Positions 1 through 7,436 of a stretch of DNA of 39,046 nt are shown piece after piece (position 1 is the first letter of the stretch; every line of letters starts with the position of its first letter). The translations under genes and the position numbers were made by a program. The notes under the pieces were generated by a model, which did no database searches, was not told the DNA's origin, and saw only the letters and a program-made list of their open reading frames with translations. Source of the DNA: a virus; IMG/VR virus record IMGVR_UViG_3300005253_000345, positions 1-39,046 of that record, one strand, 5' to 3'.

Positions 1-7
1 ATTGTTA

Positions 8-33
8 TATTATTCACTGATTAGGGAATAATA
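8..33. repeat. Inverted repeat, 8-bp arms, in AT-rich intergenic region
   Basis: TATTATTC (8-15) is the reverse complement of GAATAATA (26-33), with a 10-nt spacer. After a small bulge, TGT and ACA flanks can extend the pairing. It is copied at the right end of the window as part of the terminal repeat. Its position in the divergent, AT-rich control region suggests an operator or origin element, but no known protein site is recognised. Confidence 0.6.
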
Positions 34-58
34 ACACATAGGTAAATTTCACACCTTT

Positions 59-74
59 TGGAAATAAATTTCCA
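59..74. repeat. Inverted repeat, 7-bp arms, 2-nt spacer
   Basis: TGGAAAT (59-65) and ATTTCCA (68-74) form a near-perfect palindrome around AA. It lies at the exact end of the terminal repeat. A dimeric DNA-binding protein could bind such a site, but this is inference. Confidence 0.6.
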
Positions 75-141
75 ACTTAGACCCCGCAACGCCGGTGGAG
101 ACTAAAACCCGATTTTCGAGCCTTTAACTATAAGTGGTAAA

Positions 142-161
142 GTAGGAAACTTTTTTCCTAC
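142..161 (+). promoter_or_regulatory. Perfect inverted repeat just upstream of the first rightward gene
   Basis: GTAGGAAA (142-149) pairs perfectly with TTTCCTAC (154-161) around CTTT, ending 14 bases before the first start codon. It could be an operator or a 5'-UTR hairpin of the early transcript. A T-run lies inside the hairpin rather than after it, so it is not a normal terminator. No convincing rightward -35/-10 pair was found in 75-175; TATAAG at 129-134 lacks a good -35 box. Confidence 0.55.
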
Positions 162-175
162 ATAGGTATTATGTC

Positions 176-445
176 ATGCGACGTACAATTGAACGCAATC
201 CACCCCAGTTGGACACCCTCATTAAGTGCTCGGCGACTGTTATCACAGCGATGCTGGGGTACAAGACAAAGCGTCTAGCCTACATCCACTCTCAACAACT
301 GTCCTCGAAGGCGTTCATCAGTGAGCGTGAGGCTGAGAAGTTGGGTAAGTTGCAAGAACTGGAGGAGGCTGCTACAGTAGTAAGGAACGCCAACATTGAC
401 TACAAGAAAGCCTGGGCAAAAATTCACCGGAGCAAAGTTCTCTAA
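176..445 (+). CDS. Hypothetical early protein, 89 aa
   Basis: First gene of the rightward transcript. The 89-residue product is basic overall. Its second half (about residues 50-85) is rich in Glu, Lys and Ala and probably helical. No catalytic motif, signal peptide or membrane segment is visible. The ATG at 176 has only a weak TAGG ribosome site. It is followed 11 bases later by the next gene. Small basic proteins in this position of phages often act on the host early, but nothing in the sequence shows that here. Confidence 0.65.
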   Translation: MRRTIERNPPQLDTLIKCSATVITAMLGYKTKRLAYIHSQQLSSKAFISEREAEKLGKLQELEEAATVVRNANIDYKKAWAKIHRSKVL

Positions 446-456
446 GGGAGGTAGAC

Positions 457-888
457 ATGGAACAACACAGCGACCACTTCGACGAGTCCAGGTTCAGTGC
501 GTTACTCAAGCTAAACAGGGCTGTCACCGACCGCATCACCCCGAAGAACATCACACATTGGACGCGCTTCCCTGGCAACGCCCGGAGTGCACGCCTTGCG
601 CAGGCGCTTGTCATTACTGAGTTGAAGGCGACCCTTCTCCACAACACCTGGGAGCACGCACCCGCCGGCGCATTGGCCTTCGACATGGACGGATGGGTCG
701 ACCTATTCAACAACATGTTACTGCGTGCCGTGCAGCTTGTGACGGCGGGCTTCTGTTCGCCGGCCGCACTGGAGGAACTTTACACAGAGCACAAGGACGC
801 CATGCTGGAAGTCCTACCTTGGGACACCGGGTACCTCGAGGACACTGTCTACCCGGCACGCCCGAAAGGAGGTAATAAAGAAGAATGA
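457..888 (+). CDS. Hypothetical early protein, 143 aa
   Basis: Good AGGGAGGT ribosome site 5 bases before the ATG. The product looks globular and mixed helical (for example the segment FDMDGWVDLFNNML), with no motif I recognise and no membrane segment. Its stop codon overlaps the start of the next gene as ATGA (885-888), so the two are probably translationally coupled. Confidence 0.75.
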   Translation: MEQHSDHFDESRFSALLKLNRAVTDRITPKNITHWTRFPGNARSARLAQALVITELKATLLHNTWEHAPAGALAFDMDGWVDLFNNMLLRAVQLVTAGFCSPAALEELYTEHKDAMLEVLPWDTGYLEDTVYPARPKGGNKEE

Positions 889-1055
889 CTACCATATGCG
901 CACAGGTTATACCAGCGGTATATAGCACAAAGCAACAGAGCAAAGCCACTGAAACCCAACCCGCCCACATCTGTAAAGAGTTAGCTGACGGTTTCTGGTT
1001 AGGGACCAGCTATTGCATCGTGCACCTGGAGTTAGTCGCACTCGGAAAGGGGTAA
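885..1055 (+). CDS. Small hypothetical protein, 56 aa
   Basis: A short gene between two longer ones. It starts at ATG 885, overlapping the previous stop as ATGA, behind a perfect AAAGGAGGT ribosome site at 867-875, and ends TAA at 1053-1055, one base before the next ATG. The peptide begins MTTICAQVIPAVYS and ends HLELVALGKG. It has three cysteines but no CxxC pair and no membrane span. Its exact fit in the operon is the main evidence. Confidence 0.7.
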   Translation: MTTICAQVIPAVYSTKQQSKATETQPAHICKELADGFWLGTSYCIVHLELVALGKG

Positions 1056-1056
1056 C

Positions 1057-2187
1057 ATGGACTACACGTTCCGGCGTTCCGGTTGGCACTGGGCCGCGAA
1101 AGAATTTGCGGACGGTCTCAAGGACGCATCGAGCTACCCCCTGTGCTACCTGTTCGGCGTCTGGTTGACGTTGTCAGGTCACATGCTAGGTCGCCGGGTG
1201 TGGATGCGTTTCCCCCGGCAGATGTTCCCCAACTGGTACATGTTACTCGTTGGGCCATCGGCACAGGGTCGTAAGTCCACAGCCATGGCCCTGGGTTACG
1301 ACGCCATCGCAGAGTTGATGGAGTTCACTCCCCCCATCCGCACGGTGACCACACAGCAGGGGCTGCTACAGATGATGTCAGAACAGGGGGGCCACGTCCT
1401 CGTGTGGCTCGATGAGTTCTCCAGTATGGCACAGAAAACCAAGATGGACTTTGGCCGGGACATTCACCAGCGCCTCACGGAGTTATATGACTGTCCGATC
1501 AGTGCGTCCAACACGACGAAGCAGAACCCACTGACGGTGTACGAGCCCTACCTGTCCATTTTGTCGGCCTCCACGAGCGAGTGGATTCAACAGACCGTGA
1601 GCATGTCGGACATGCTAGGTGGGCTAGGTAACAGGTTAACCTTCGTGCTCGGTGACGAACGACCGACGTTGGCGTGGCCTGGACAGCCGAACCATACCCT
1701 GGACTGGACAATGCTAGCCCTTCCCGAGGGTGAACTGTACCCGACGGACGCGTGTAAGGACATGTGGGTTGACTGGTACACGAAGTTTGACGAGCGCCAA
1801 CGGTCGTCGAGCCCAGTCCTACGTACCCTCGCACAGCGTGTGCCTGAGAAGGTGTGGAAAACAGCACTCATTATGTCGGCGTGGAACAACGAGCCTTACA
1901 TTACGGACGCGACCCTGGAAATGGCCGTGGACTGGGGCGAGTACATGTATGAGAGCATTGTCAAACTCATACCTGCATTTGAGGACAAAGAGAAGCAGGT
2001 GTTCACCGCCATCGCGGAAGGGTACGACACCAAGCGGCAGTTGTACAAGCTGTTGAATCACAAGATGTCACCCGGCCAGATTCAGGGCGCCATTAAGCAA
2101 CTGACCTGGATGGGTGCAGTGAGCACAGACGGCGACTTCTACGCCTGTTTGGTAGACGAACTCGACAAGCTGGAGGAAGTGACCTAA
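1057..2187 (+). CDS. P-loop ATPase, DUF3987-like replication protein
   Basis: A 376-residue ATPase. A Walker A-like loop GPSAQGRKST lies at residues 66-75; the usual GxxxxGKS is altered to a G-RKS form. Walker B VLVWLDE is at 114-120, and a sensor-like stretch SILSASTSE at about 167-175. LGNRL at 190-194 could supply an arginine finger. The C-terminal 70 residues look like a winged-helix domain. This layout resembles the DUF3987 group of phage helicase/primase-like ATPases, which drive unwinding or loading at the fork. No zinc-binding or TOPRIM primase domain is present. Ribosome site GGAAAGGGG. It is probably the replicative helicase or loader; exact role uncertain. Confidence 0.7.
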   Translation: MDYTFRRSGWHWAAKEFADGLKDASSYPLCYLFGVWLTLSGHMLGRRVWMRFPRQMFPNWYMLLVGPSAQGRKSTAMALGYDAIAELMEFTPPIRTVTTQQGLLQMMSEQGGHVLVWLDEFSSMAQKTKMDFGRDIHQRLTELYDCPISASNTTKQNPLTVYEPYLSILSASTSEWIQQTVSMSDMLGGLGNRLTFVLGDERPTLAWPGQPNHTLDWTMLALPEGELYPTDACKDMWVDWYTKFDERQRSSSPVLRTLAQRVPEKVWKTALIMSAWNNEPYITDATLEMAVDWGEYMYESIVKLIPAFEDKEKQVFTAIAEGYDTKRQLYKLLNHKMSPGQIQGAIKQLTWMGAVSTDGDFYACLVDELDKLEEVT

Positions 2188-2191
2188 GTAG

Positions 2192-2220
2192 TTGACCTCC
2201 CCCCGCAGACCTGGTAATAT
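2192..2220 (+). promoter_or_regulatory. Rightward sigma70-like promoter P1
   Basis: -35 TTGACC (2192-2197), 17-nt spacer, -10 TAATAT (2215-2220), followed by AGTGGTGAATGG. It lies in the 106-bp gap before the 310-aa gene, giving a leader of roughly 65 nt with no terminator. The spacer carries one copy of the dispersed motif CTCCCCCCG (2197-2205). Two other promoters (8777, 13792) share its boxes and downstream bases. Confidence 0.75.
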
Positions 2221-2293
2221 AGTGGTGAATGGAAGTATGCATAAGGTAAGTTTCTCCCTTTAACAACACATTAATGAGTGAAAGGATTGACCA

Positions 2294-3226
2294 ATGCCCG
2301 TTACAAACCCCAAGGGTCTAACGACCGGTGGCATCCGAGGCATTCAACAGATTGTTGCCCGGTTGGCCGAGTACAACGGTGACCAGCCTAACGCCAAGTT
2401 CGGGGGCACCCAGTCGTTGTTCCTTTACACCGACGTCCACATCGAGAAGGCCGGCAAGGTCACGACGCTGGACAATAACCGCCTGACGGACTACCTCAAC
2501 GAGTCCGACGAAGCCAACTCCAAATGGGCTAAGACCTGCGCCATCTGGATTTCGTTCGGTGTCGAGGCGGGATTCTTCGAGAACGACGACGACCCCAAGA
2601 TTATGGAAGACGATGGCCGTGGGCTGTTCGAGCCTTTCATCGTTGCCACCAGCGAGGACGGAGACAACAAAATGATTCGCTTCGAGAAGCGGGTCATCAT
2701 CGAGGGGAACTCCAAAATCTCCCCAGGTCTAGCCTTTGTCCCTGTCGCGTTCGTCGAGGAAGGTGACATCCAGGAGTCCGTCTACGGCGTACAGGCCACG
2801 TCTCAGGAGTCCCTTGCAACCGTGCAGAGGAACCTCAAGAAGGAAATCAGTGAGGAAGCCCTGGTCTTGGTGACCGAGGCCCTTGCCAACGAGACCGACG
2901 GTCTGGACAAGTCACAGGTGAAGGCCCTGGTCATGACCACTAGCGCCAACCGTACCATCATCATTCGGGTGGGCGGTATCGAACCTGTGCTCGACGAAGC
3001 AGTAGCCCAAGGTCGCATCACCTTCGCGGACGGCATCTACGCATCCGGCGTTGGCGTGCCCTTGGAGACCGAGCAGCCTAACGACGACGACGGGGCTGAC
3101 AGTGGCGAGGAGCCTGAGTCTGAGGTTGAGGTCGACACGCCCCCACTTGAGGAGACCAAGCCCCCGACGACAGCCGAGAAGCGTGCCGCAGCTAAGGCCA
3201 AAGCCGCCACCCTGGCTGCCGAGTAA
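2294..3226 (+). CDS. Hypothetical acidic-tailed protein, possible ssDNA-binding role
   Basis: 310 residues; not recognised with certainty. Residues 1-250 look like a folded alpha/beta domain (FLYTDVHIEK, CAIWISFGVEAGFF). Residues 255-290 are strongly acidic with Pro/Thr/Glu, and the last 20 are Lys/Ala rich. It is the only early gene behind its own near-consensus promoter (P1) with a clean leader, so high expression is expected. A highly expressed protein with an acidic tail beside replication and recombination genes would suit a single-stranded DNA-binding protein. That is inference only: no OB-fold motif can be seen by eye. Confidence 0.7.
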   Translation: MPVTNPKGLTTGGIRGIQQIVARLAEYNGDQPNAKFGGTQSLFLYTDVHIEKAGKVTTLDNNRLTDYLNESDEANSKWAKTCAIWISFGVEAGFFENDDDPKIMEDDGRGLFEPFIVATSEDGDNKMIRFEKRVIIEGNSKISPGLAFVPVAFVEEGDIQESVYGVQATSQESLATVQRNLKKEISEEALVLVTEALANETDGLDKSQVKALVMTTSANRTIIIRVGGIEPVLDEAVAQGRITFADGIYASGVGVPLETEQPNDDDGADSGEEPESEVEVDTPPLEETKPPTTAEKRAAAKAKAATLAAE

Positions 3227-3257
3227 CACTCAACCCTAAGTAGAAAGAGGTGAGGGC

Positions 3258-3392
3258 ATGGTTCGAGTCACGAAGGCAGAGAAAGAGACAGGCGTCTATA
3301 TAGTCCTTGGGCCTGCGCTTCGGAAGGCAGTCTTTAGTGGCTACAGCGCGAAGTCTCGGGCAAACGACTACGCGACCTGGTTGCGCAGCTAA
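3258..3392 (+). CDS. Small hypothetical protein, 44 aa
   Basis: A short ORF from ATG 3258 to TAA 3390-3392 with ribosome site GAGGTGAG. The peptide starts MVRVTKAEKETGVYIVLGP and contains YSAKSRANDYATWLR. It is basic, without cysteines or a membrane span. It fills the gap before the HNH gene, which supports its reality. The bases GTTCGAGTC near its start resemble a tRNA T-loop but no tRNA folds around them. Confidence 0.55.
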   Translation: MVRVTKAEKETGVYIVLGPALRKAVFSGYSAKSRANDYATWLRS

Positions 3393-3397
3393 GTAAC

Positions 3398-3853
3398 GTG
3401 GAAGTCACGGACGCAGACATCAACCGCTACTTCCGGCACGTTCAGTTCGTGCCGGGTAGCTGTTGGTTTTGGACGGGCGCAACGGGTAGCGGCCGTATGG
3501 GTGGGTACGGAAGGTTCCGATTAAGTGAAGGTACTAAAGGGACGTTAGTACTCGCCCATCGAATGGCCTATTTTATTGAGTATGGTTGTTGGCCGGAAAG
3601 AGGTATGGACACCGACCATTTGTGTCGAACGCGCAACTGTGTGAACCCACTTCATCTCGAAATTGTAACACACGCAGAAAACGTCCGACGGGGTAATAAC
3701 GGACGCAACAACCAAAATGTAGGTGCGACGCACTGCATACACGGTCACGAGTTCACACCGGAAAACACATACGTTTATGCCGTCCCACGACAAAGACGTG
3801 TGTGCAAGACATGTATACGGAATCGTTACTACGCAGCAAAGGTAAAAGTATGA
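3398..3853 (+). CDS. HNH homing endonuclease
   Basis: A 151-residue HNH_3-type nuclease starting at GTG 3398. The HNH core is HR at 54-55, DH at 73-74 (context DTDHLCRTRNC), and N83/H86 (CVNPLHLE), followed by VTHAENVRRG. A C-terminal zinc site follows: CIHGH (C113) and CKTC (136-139). Such free-standing HNH genes nick DNA and spread by homing between phages. By eye its base use is more A/T rich than its neighbours', consistent with recent insertion. It overlaps the next start by ATGA at 3850-3853. The ribosome site is weak, as is common for homing genes. Confidence 0.9.
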   Translation: MEVTDADINRYFRHVQFVPGSCWFWTGATGSGRMGGYGRFRLSEGTKGTLVLAHRMAYFIEYGCWPERGMDTDHLCRTRNCVNPLHLEIVTHAENVRRGNNGRNNQNVGATHCIHGHEFTPENTYVYAVPRQRRVCKTCIRNRYYAAKVKV

Positions 3854-4566
3854 GGATTTACGAGGAACCTACCCACGCGGAACGTGTCATTCAGGAACTC
3901 CGTACCAATAAGTTGTCGGACCGAGACTGGGATGAGGTTCATGCTAGTGACTTCTTTGGTTGTCTCCGGCGTACTTACCTTGACAGGGACGAGGCGACGA
4001 AGAAGCCCTTAACGCGGGGGGAGGTAGTAAAGTTCTCTGCTGGATTCGCGATTCAAGAATGGTTCCTCGGCGAAGAACCCCCAGGTATAACCATAGAGGA
4101 CGACAAGGGTAGACCCCTCATATTCTCACGGGACGGGTTCGACGAGGAGAGAGGCCTTGTCCTTGAATTCAAAACAACTGGGAGGTCTATGAAGGACTTC
4201 GACGTCAAGGCGTTGCAGGAACAAGAGGAATGGCTAGTTCGCACCCGTGCCTACTGTGCTGTCTTTGGGGTGCGCACTGCGGTTTTCTTGGTCTACTTCT
4301 TGTTTCAAAGGGACTTTCGCTCCTTTACCGTTGTGTACAGCGACCGCGAAGTGAAGGAGGGGCTGGCCCTAGCTAAGCGTAGAGGGGCGCAGCTATGGAA
4401 CGCCTTCGAGAAGCGACAGCTTCCGGGCATTGACACTCGCATGAGTGACTTAAATTGCTACTGGTGTCCCCACATAAGCGAGCAGTGTCCCGGTCAGCTT
4501 CCCGCCGTCCAGCGGTTGAAGCAGGAGTGGGCTAGCAAGCGCAAGCCCCGGAAGAAGAAGACATGA
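3850..4566 (+). CDS. Cas4-like PD-(D/E)XK exonuclease with Fe-S cluster
   Basis: 238 residues from ATG 3850; an upstream start inside the HNH gene is possible but the ATGA overlap fits better. RecB/Cas4-family features: single Cys38 in SDFFGCLRRTYLD, nuclease motif DGFD (95-98) and EFK (106-108), a QEEW...Y helix near 126-135, and a terminal cysteine trio C203, C206, C213 (CYWCPHISEQC). The four cysteines would hold a 4Fe-4S cluster. The C-terminus is very basic (KRKPRKKKT). Such enzymes trim DNA ends to single strands during recombination. It sits three genes before a P-loop ATPase and an ERCC4 nuclease, so phage recombination rather than CRISPR adaptation is likely. Confidence 0.85.
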   Translation: MRIYEEPTHAERVIQELRTNKLSDRDWDEVHASDFFGCLRRTYLDRDEATKKPLTRGEVVKFSAGFAIQEWFLGEEPPGITIEDDKGRPLIFSRDGFDEERGLVLEFKTTGRSMKDFDVKALQEQEEWLVRTRAYCAVFGVRTAVFLVYFLFQRDFRSFTVVYSDREVKEGLALAKRRGAQLWNAFEKRQLPGIDTRMSDLNCYWCPHISEQCPGQLPAVQRLKQEWASKRKPRKKKT

Positions 4567-4937
4567 CAAGAGGCGTCGACTACCCGTTCCAGGGCCAGAG
4601 AGTGCTCCTCCCTGGAACTGACCAGGTCATAGGTGTGCTCGACGGTGACACATTTCACCGGGCTGTGTTGGGTAGCTTACACCGCTTTCGTGGCAGACCC
4701 GGCCCCGGTTGGGCCCTTGACCTGGTGGTTTTTAAGGCCCTTAAAGGAAAGGCTGAGACCATTCGCGTGGTTGACATGGAAACCGACGTGGAGTACACAG
4801 TCCCGTACTGGCGCTTCGAGAACATGGGGCGCAAAATTCAGTTCGGCGACTACGGTGAGCAACTTCTCCTCAACCTCCGGTACTGGGAGACGGTGCAACT
4901 CAAGGCACCTGACGAAGCATTAAAGGAGTTATTGTGA
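4563..4937 (+). CDS. Hypothetical protein, 124 aa
   Basis: Starts by ATGA overlap with the nuclease gene. The product is beta-rich with alternating hydrophobic strands (ALDLVVFKAL, ETIRVVDMETDVEYTVPYW) and no recognised motif. The coupling to the Cas4-like gene suggests a partner role, but nothing in the sequence proves it. Confidence 0.75.
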   Translation: MTRGVDYPFQGQRVLLPGTDQVIGVLDGDTFHRAVLGSLHRFRGRPGPGWALDLVVFKALKGKAETIRVVDMETDVEYTVPYWRFENMGRKIQFGDYGEQLLLNLRYWETVQLKAPDEALKELL

Positions 4938-5059
4938 AAGAAGACACAGTAGTTAGAATTTTCGCCGGTGTAGTCTTTGGTGTTACAATTCTTACTGTAG
5001 TCAGCATCGCGGTTAGTATCATTGCCTTAGTCGTAATCGCAATCAAAACAGGAGGGTAG
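4934..5059 (+). CDS. Small single-span membrane protein, 41 aa
   Basis: GTG start at 4934 overlapping the preceding stop as GTGA, with AAAGGAG four bases upstream; stop TAG 5057-5059. After MKEDTVVRIF the remaining residues are almost entirely Val, Ile, Ala, Thr, Gly and Leu (about residues 10-37), ending KTGG. It is therefore one transmembrane helix with a short N-terminal tail. It could be a holin-like, antiholin or superinfection-exclusion peptide. Its place among recombination genes does not favour any of these. Confidence 0.7.
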   Translation: MKEDTVVRIFAGVVFGVTILTVVSIAVSIIALVVIAIKTGG

Positions 5060-5061
5060 GA

Positions 5062-5991
5062 GTGGACATTTCAGAGTTAATGGACATGGCCGAAAGGGAG
5101 GTCGTTCTCGCGTTCGCCAAGCAGGGCGACGGCAAGTCTATGAGCGTCGTGCGTCTCATTCAGGACTGCCAAGAGATGGGCAATAACGTAGTCATTCTCG
5201 ACCGAGGCAACGGCCTAGCCAAGGCCCTACGGGAAGTCTTCGGGCGCAAGCCCCCGAAGAACGTCCAGTATTACCTCATCAAGGAATGGTCGGACATCGA
5301 GGAAGCAATGGAAATGGCTTTCGAGTGGCTTGGCATCGGTGACTGGCTCGTCTTCGAGGAAGCCGGTAAAATGTGGGACTTCGCCCAGTCGGAGTACAGC
5401 CGCAGGGTCTACAACAAGTCGCACGCCCTCCACGGTCTTGACCTCCGGGCCAAGGCTGAGGCTCGCATCGCCGACCAAATCGACGAAGACAGCGTAGCCG
5501 AGGAAGACAAAGAGACGATGAAGAACATACGTCGCAGCGAGACGGCGGGGGGAGGTCTTAGTATAGACCAGGACTGGGGCTGGATTAAGGAAATGCACAA
5601 CGACGACGTGTACGACGCGGCCATCATCAACGGCACGTTCAATGTGTTAACCACAACCAGCGCCGAGGACTTGTCGGACTTCGACAAGAAGAACCCCCGG
5701 TTCAAAGACTACCTATTCATCAACGCCAAGCCAGCGGGAGAGAAGCTGCATGTGAACAGACACAACACCGTTTGCTTCCTCTACAAGGTGGGCGAAGACT
5801 GGTGCTGGCGCACCGACATGGGAGGCGGCGAAGGGAAAGACCGGGGTTACCCATTGAAGAAGGACGAGATTGTCACGGACTTGGGGCTTATAGCGGGTCT
5901 CCGAGCACATCACAGAGAAATTGACGAGGAACTCTATGGACCAGTCCCAGAGCCCCCAGCCGCAGCTAAAAAGTCCAAGCCAAAGGCATAA
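5062..5991 (+). CDS. P-loop ATPase, RecA/Sak4-like (tentative)
   Basis: 309 residues from GTG 5062 with AGGAGGG ribosome site. A P-loop AKQGDGKS is at residues 19-26 and a Walker B-like hydrophobic strand WLVFEEA at 96-101, each close to the N-terminus as in compact RecA-like ATPases (AAA_24/Sak4 type). Residues 125-165 are charged and helical, and the C-terminus ends in Pro/Ala/Lys. Placed between a Cas4-like nuclease and an ERCC4 nuclease, a single-strand annealing or strand-exchange role is plausible; sequence motifs alone do not establish it. A packaging or DNA-translocation ATPase is less likely given the position. Confidence 0.6.
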   Translation: MDISELMDMAEREVVLAFAKQGDGKSMSVVRLIQDCQEMGNNVVILDRGNGLAKALREVFGRKPPKNVQYYLIKEWSDIEEAMEMAFEWLGIGDWLVFEEAGKMWDFAQSEYSRRVYNKSHALHGLDLRAKAEARIADQIDEDSVAEEDKETMKNIRRSETAGGGLSIDQDWGWIKEMHNDDVYDAAIINGTFNVLTTTSAEDLSDFDKKNPRFKDYLFINAKPAGEKLHVNRHNTVCFLYKVGEDWCWRTDMGGGEGKDRGYPLKKDEIVTDLGLIAGLRAHHREIDEELYGPVPEPPAAAKKSKPKA

Positions 5992-6796
5992 CCTCGGCAT
6001 AGACTCTCGGGAACCAATAGGACAGCAAGTCGTTGGGGAGAAGAAGCCCCGTCAGGACATCCGCCCACTGTTGGATGCTTACGACGGGGTTTCTTATGAT
6101 GTCGTAACCTACACAGCGGGTGACTACCTACTGTGGGACGACCAGGATGTTACCCACTTCGTCACCCGCAAGGCCAGTGACCTAGCTGACAGTCTAATGT
6201 CCGGGCACTTCTCTGACGAGATTCAGAAGATTCTAACTGACCCGCTATTCGTCAGGGAACGCTCAATTTCGGAGCGCCGAGTGGATGGTTCCTCCCCCCG
6301 TCCCAGTCGCATCTTCTTCATAGTGGAGGGCGCATGGGCGGGCGCGGAGCACAAGGTGTCTTACATGAAGCGCGTGAGTTCGACTTTCATGAAGGCGACG
6401 TGGACCACGAATGTTCACATCGACAGCCTGTCACACGCGCAAATCTCAGCAAGCACCGCTGGAATTGAAATACTGCACACGGCGGACTTGCGAGGAACGG
6501 CGAGCATATTGGCGGCCTTGGTAGACCGAGCTCGTCGTGGTTGGCCTACCAGAATTGGCCATCAAATTCGTCGTGTCCAACCCGAGGCACGCAACGTGTA
6601 CCCGCCGGTTGCCCGGCTCTTGCAACTGTGGCCTCGGCTGTCCGAGAAGGCAGCGGTTGCCCTCATAGCTGAGTATGGCACGCTCGGGGCAGTCATTGAA
6701 GCGGCCCTGTCGGGCCATGCTGACGACATAGCTAAGGGCGGCTTTGGCGTGGGCGCCAAGGGTCTAGTGAATTTTAAGGAGGTCTTGAATGAGTAA
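5936..6796 (+). CDS. ERCC4/XPF-family nuclease with helix-hairpin-helix
   Basis: 286 residues from ATG 5936, chosen because GAGGA lies five bases upstream; the upstream TTG at 5921 has no such site. It overlaps the preceding gene by 56 bases. The ERCC4 core is visible: IDSREP (22-27), AGDYLL (61-66) and TRKASDL (77-83), where the usual ERK is TRK. The C-terminal LSEKAAVALIAEYGTLGAV is a helix-hairpin-helix. Family members cut branched DNA such as flaps and forks, normally as dimers. The E-to-T change in the ERK motif could weaken catalysis or be compensated by E26. Confidence 0.8.
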   Translation: MDQSQSPQPQLKSPSQRHNLGIDSREPIGQQVVGEKKPRQDIRPLLDAYDGVSYDVVTYTAGDYLLWDDQDVTHFVTRKASDLADSLMSGHFSDEIQKILTDPLFVRERSISERRVDGSSPRPSRIFFIVEGAWAGAEHKVSYMKRVSSTFMKATWTTNVHIDSLSHAQISASTAGIEILHTADLRGTASILAALVDRARRGWPTRIGHQIRRVQPEARNVYPPVARLLQLWPRLSEKAAVALIAEYGTLGAVIEAALSGHADDIAKGGFGVGAKGLVNFKEVLNE

Positions 6797-7436
6797 CATA
6801 AGGTCGCATGTCATAGGGACTGACGGCCATGACGGCTACAACCGCATGTCCGACCATACGTTGCTGCTCATACGCATGTTGAAAGACGTCGCGTTCCTGG
6901 CAGGCGGTATGGCGAGGTACATTATCTTCCCGGACATGGTCAAGGCCGAGGACTACGACTTTTTCCTGTTCGACGAGGCCGACTGGGAGAAGGCCCAGGC
7001 CCTGGTGCTTCACCAGGGCTACGAAGTGACCGAGGAGAACCCCAACGGGTCGCTGAAGTACATGACCACAGACACATGGGCTCCGCCGGTTCAGTTGGTC
7101 TACCCCTTCAAAGCTGAGGGCGGAACGAGTGGTACGCCTACTGACGTCATAAGCATCTTCGGCCTCACCTGTGAGCAGTTCGCCCTCGTTGCCCTGGAGA
7201 ACAGCCCTGACTTGAGGGCCTACTACTACGAGCACGCCAAGAACAGCGCCGAGCAGAAACTCATAGTGCCCACCAATGAAATAGACCCAGTGCTCACAAT
7301 GGGCCGCGCCATTAAGTATGCGCGGAAGGGTTTCTCTATGCGCCGTGCCGACATTCTGGGACAGTTTAACCAGTGGACCTGTCTAACAGACGAAGAAAGG
7401 GGAGCCATACATGAACGAACAGTCGGAAACTACTGA
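6789..7436 (+). CDS. Nucleotidyltransferase-fold-like protein
   Basis: 215 residues with an excellent AAGGAGGT ribosome site, overlapping the previous gene by 8 bases. Residues 36-61 read FLAGGMARYIIF...EDYDFFLF, resembling the GG plus DxD signature of the polymerase-beta nucleotidyltransferase superfamily (as in MNT/MenA-like proteins). The third acidic residue is not obvious. If active it would transfer a nucleotide to a protein, RNA or small molecule; the target is unknown. Its neighbours are nucleases and nucleotide hydrolases. It may equally be a catalytically inactive relative. Confidence 0.55.
   Translation: MSNIRSHVIGTDGHDGYNRMSDHTLLLIRMLKDVAFLAGGMARYIIFPDMVKAEDYDFFLFDEADWEKAQALVLHQGYEVTEENPNGSLKYMTTDTWAPPVQLVYPFKAEGGTSGTPTDVISIFGLTCEQFALVALENSPDLRAYYYEHAKNSAEQKLIVPTNEIDPVLTMGRAIKYARKGFSMRRADILGQFNQWTCLTDEERGAIHERTVGNY

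Larger units (their letters stand above)
1..74. repeat. Direct terminal repeat, left copy (74 bp)
   Basis: These 74 bases are identical to the last 74 of the window (38973-39046). The repeat is AT-rich and non-coding. It begins with an imperfect inverted repeat and ends exactly at a 16-nt palindrome-like element (59-74). It is either a circular-assembly overlap or a genuine short terminal repeat; sequence alone does not decide. In either case the window is most likely the whole genome. Confidence 0.95.

Noticed and set aside
75-140. Rightward promoter using TATAAG at 129-134
   Set aside because: No acceptable -35 box 16-18 bases upstream; left only as a remark.
3258-3275. GTTCGAGTC resembling a tRNA T-loop
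   Set aside because: No acceptor, D or anticodon stems fit around it, and the bases are the start of a short gene with a good ribosome site.
3850-4566. CRISPR-Cas association of the Cas4-like protein
   Set aside because: No repeat-spacer array or other Cas protein in the window; Cas4-like nucleases are common in phage recombination blocks.
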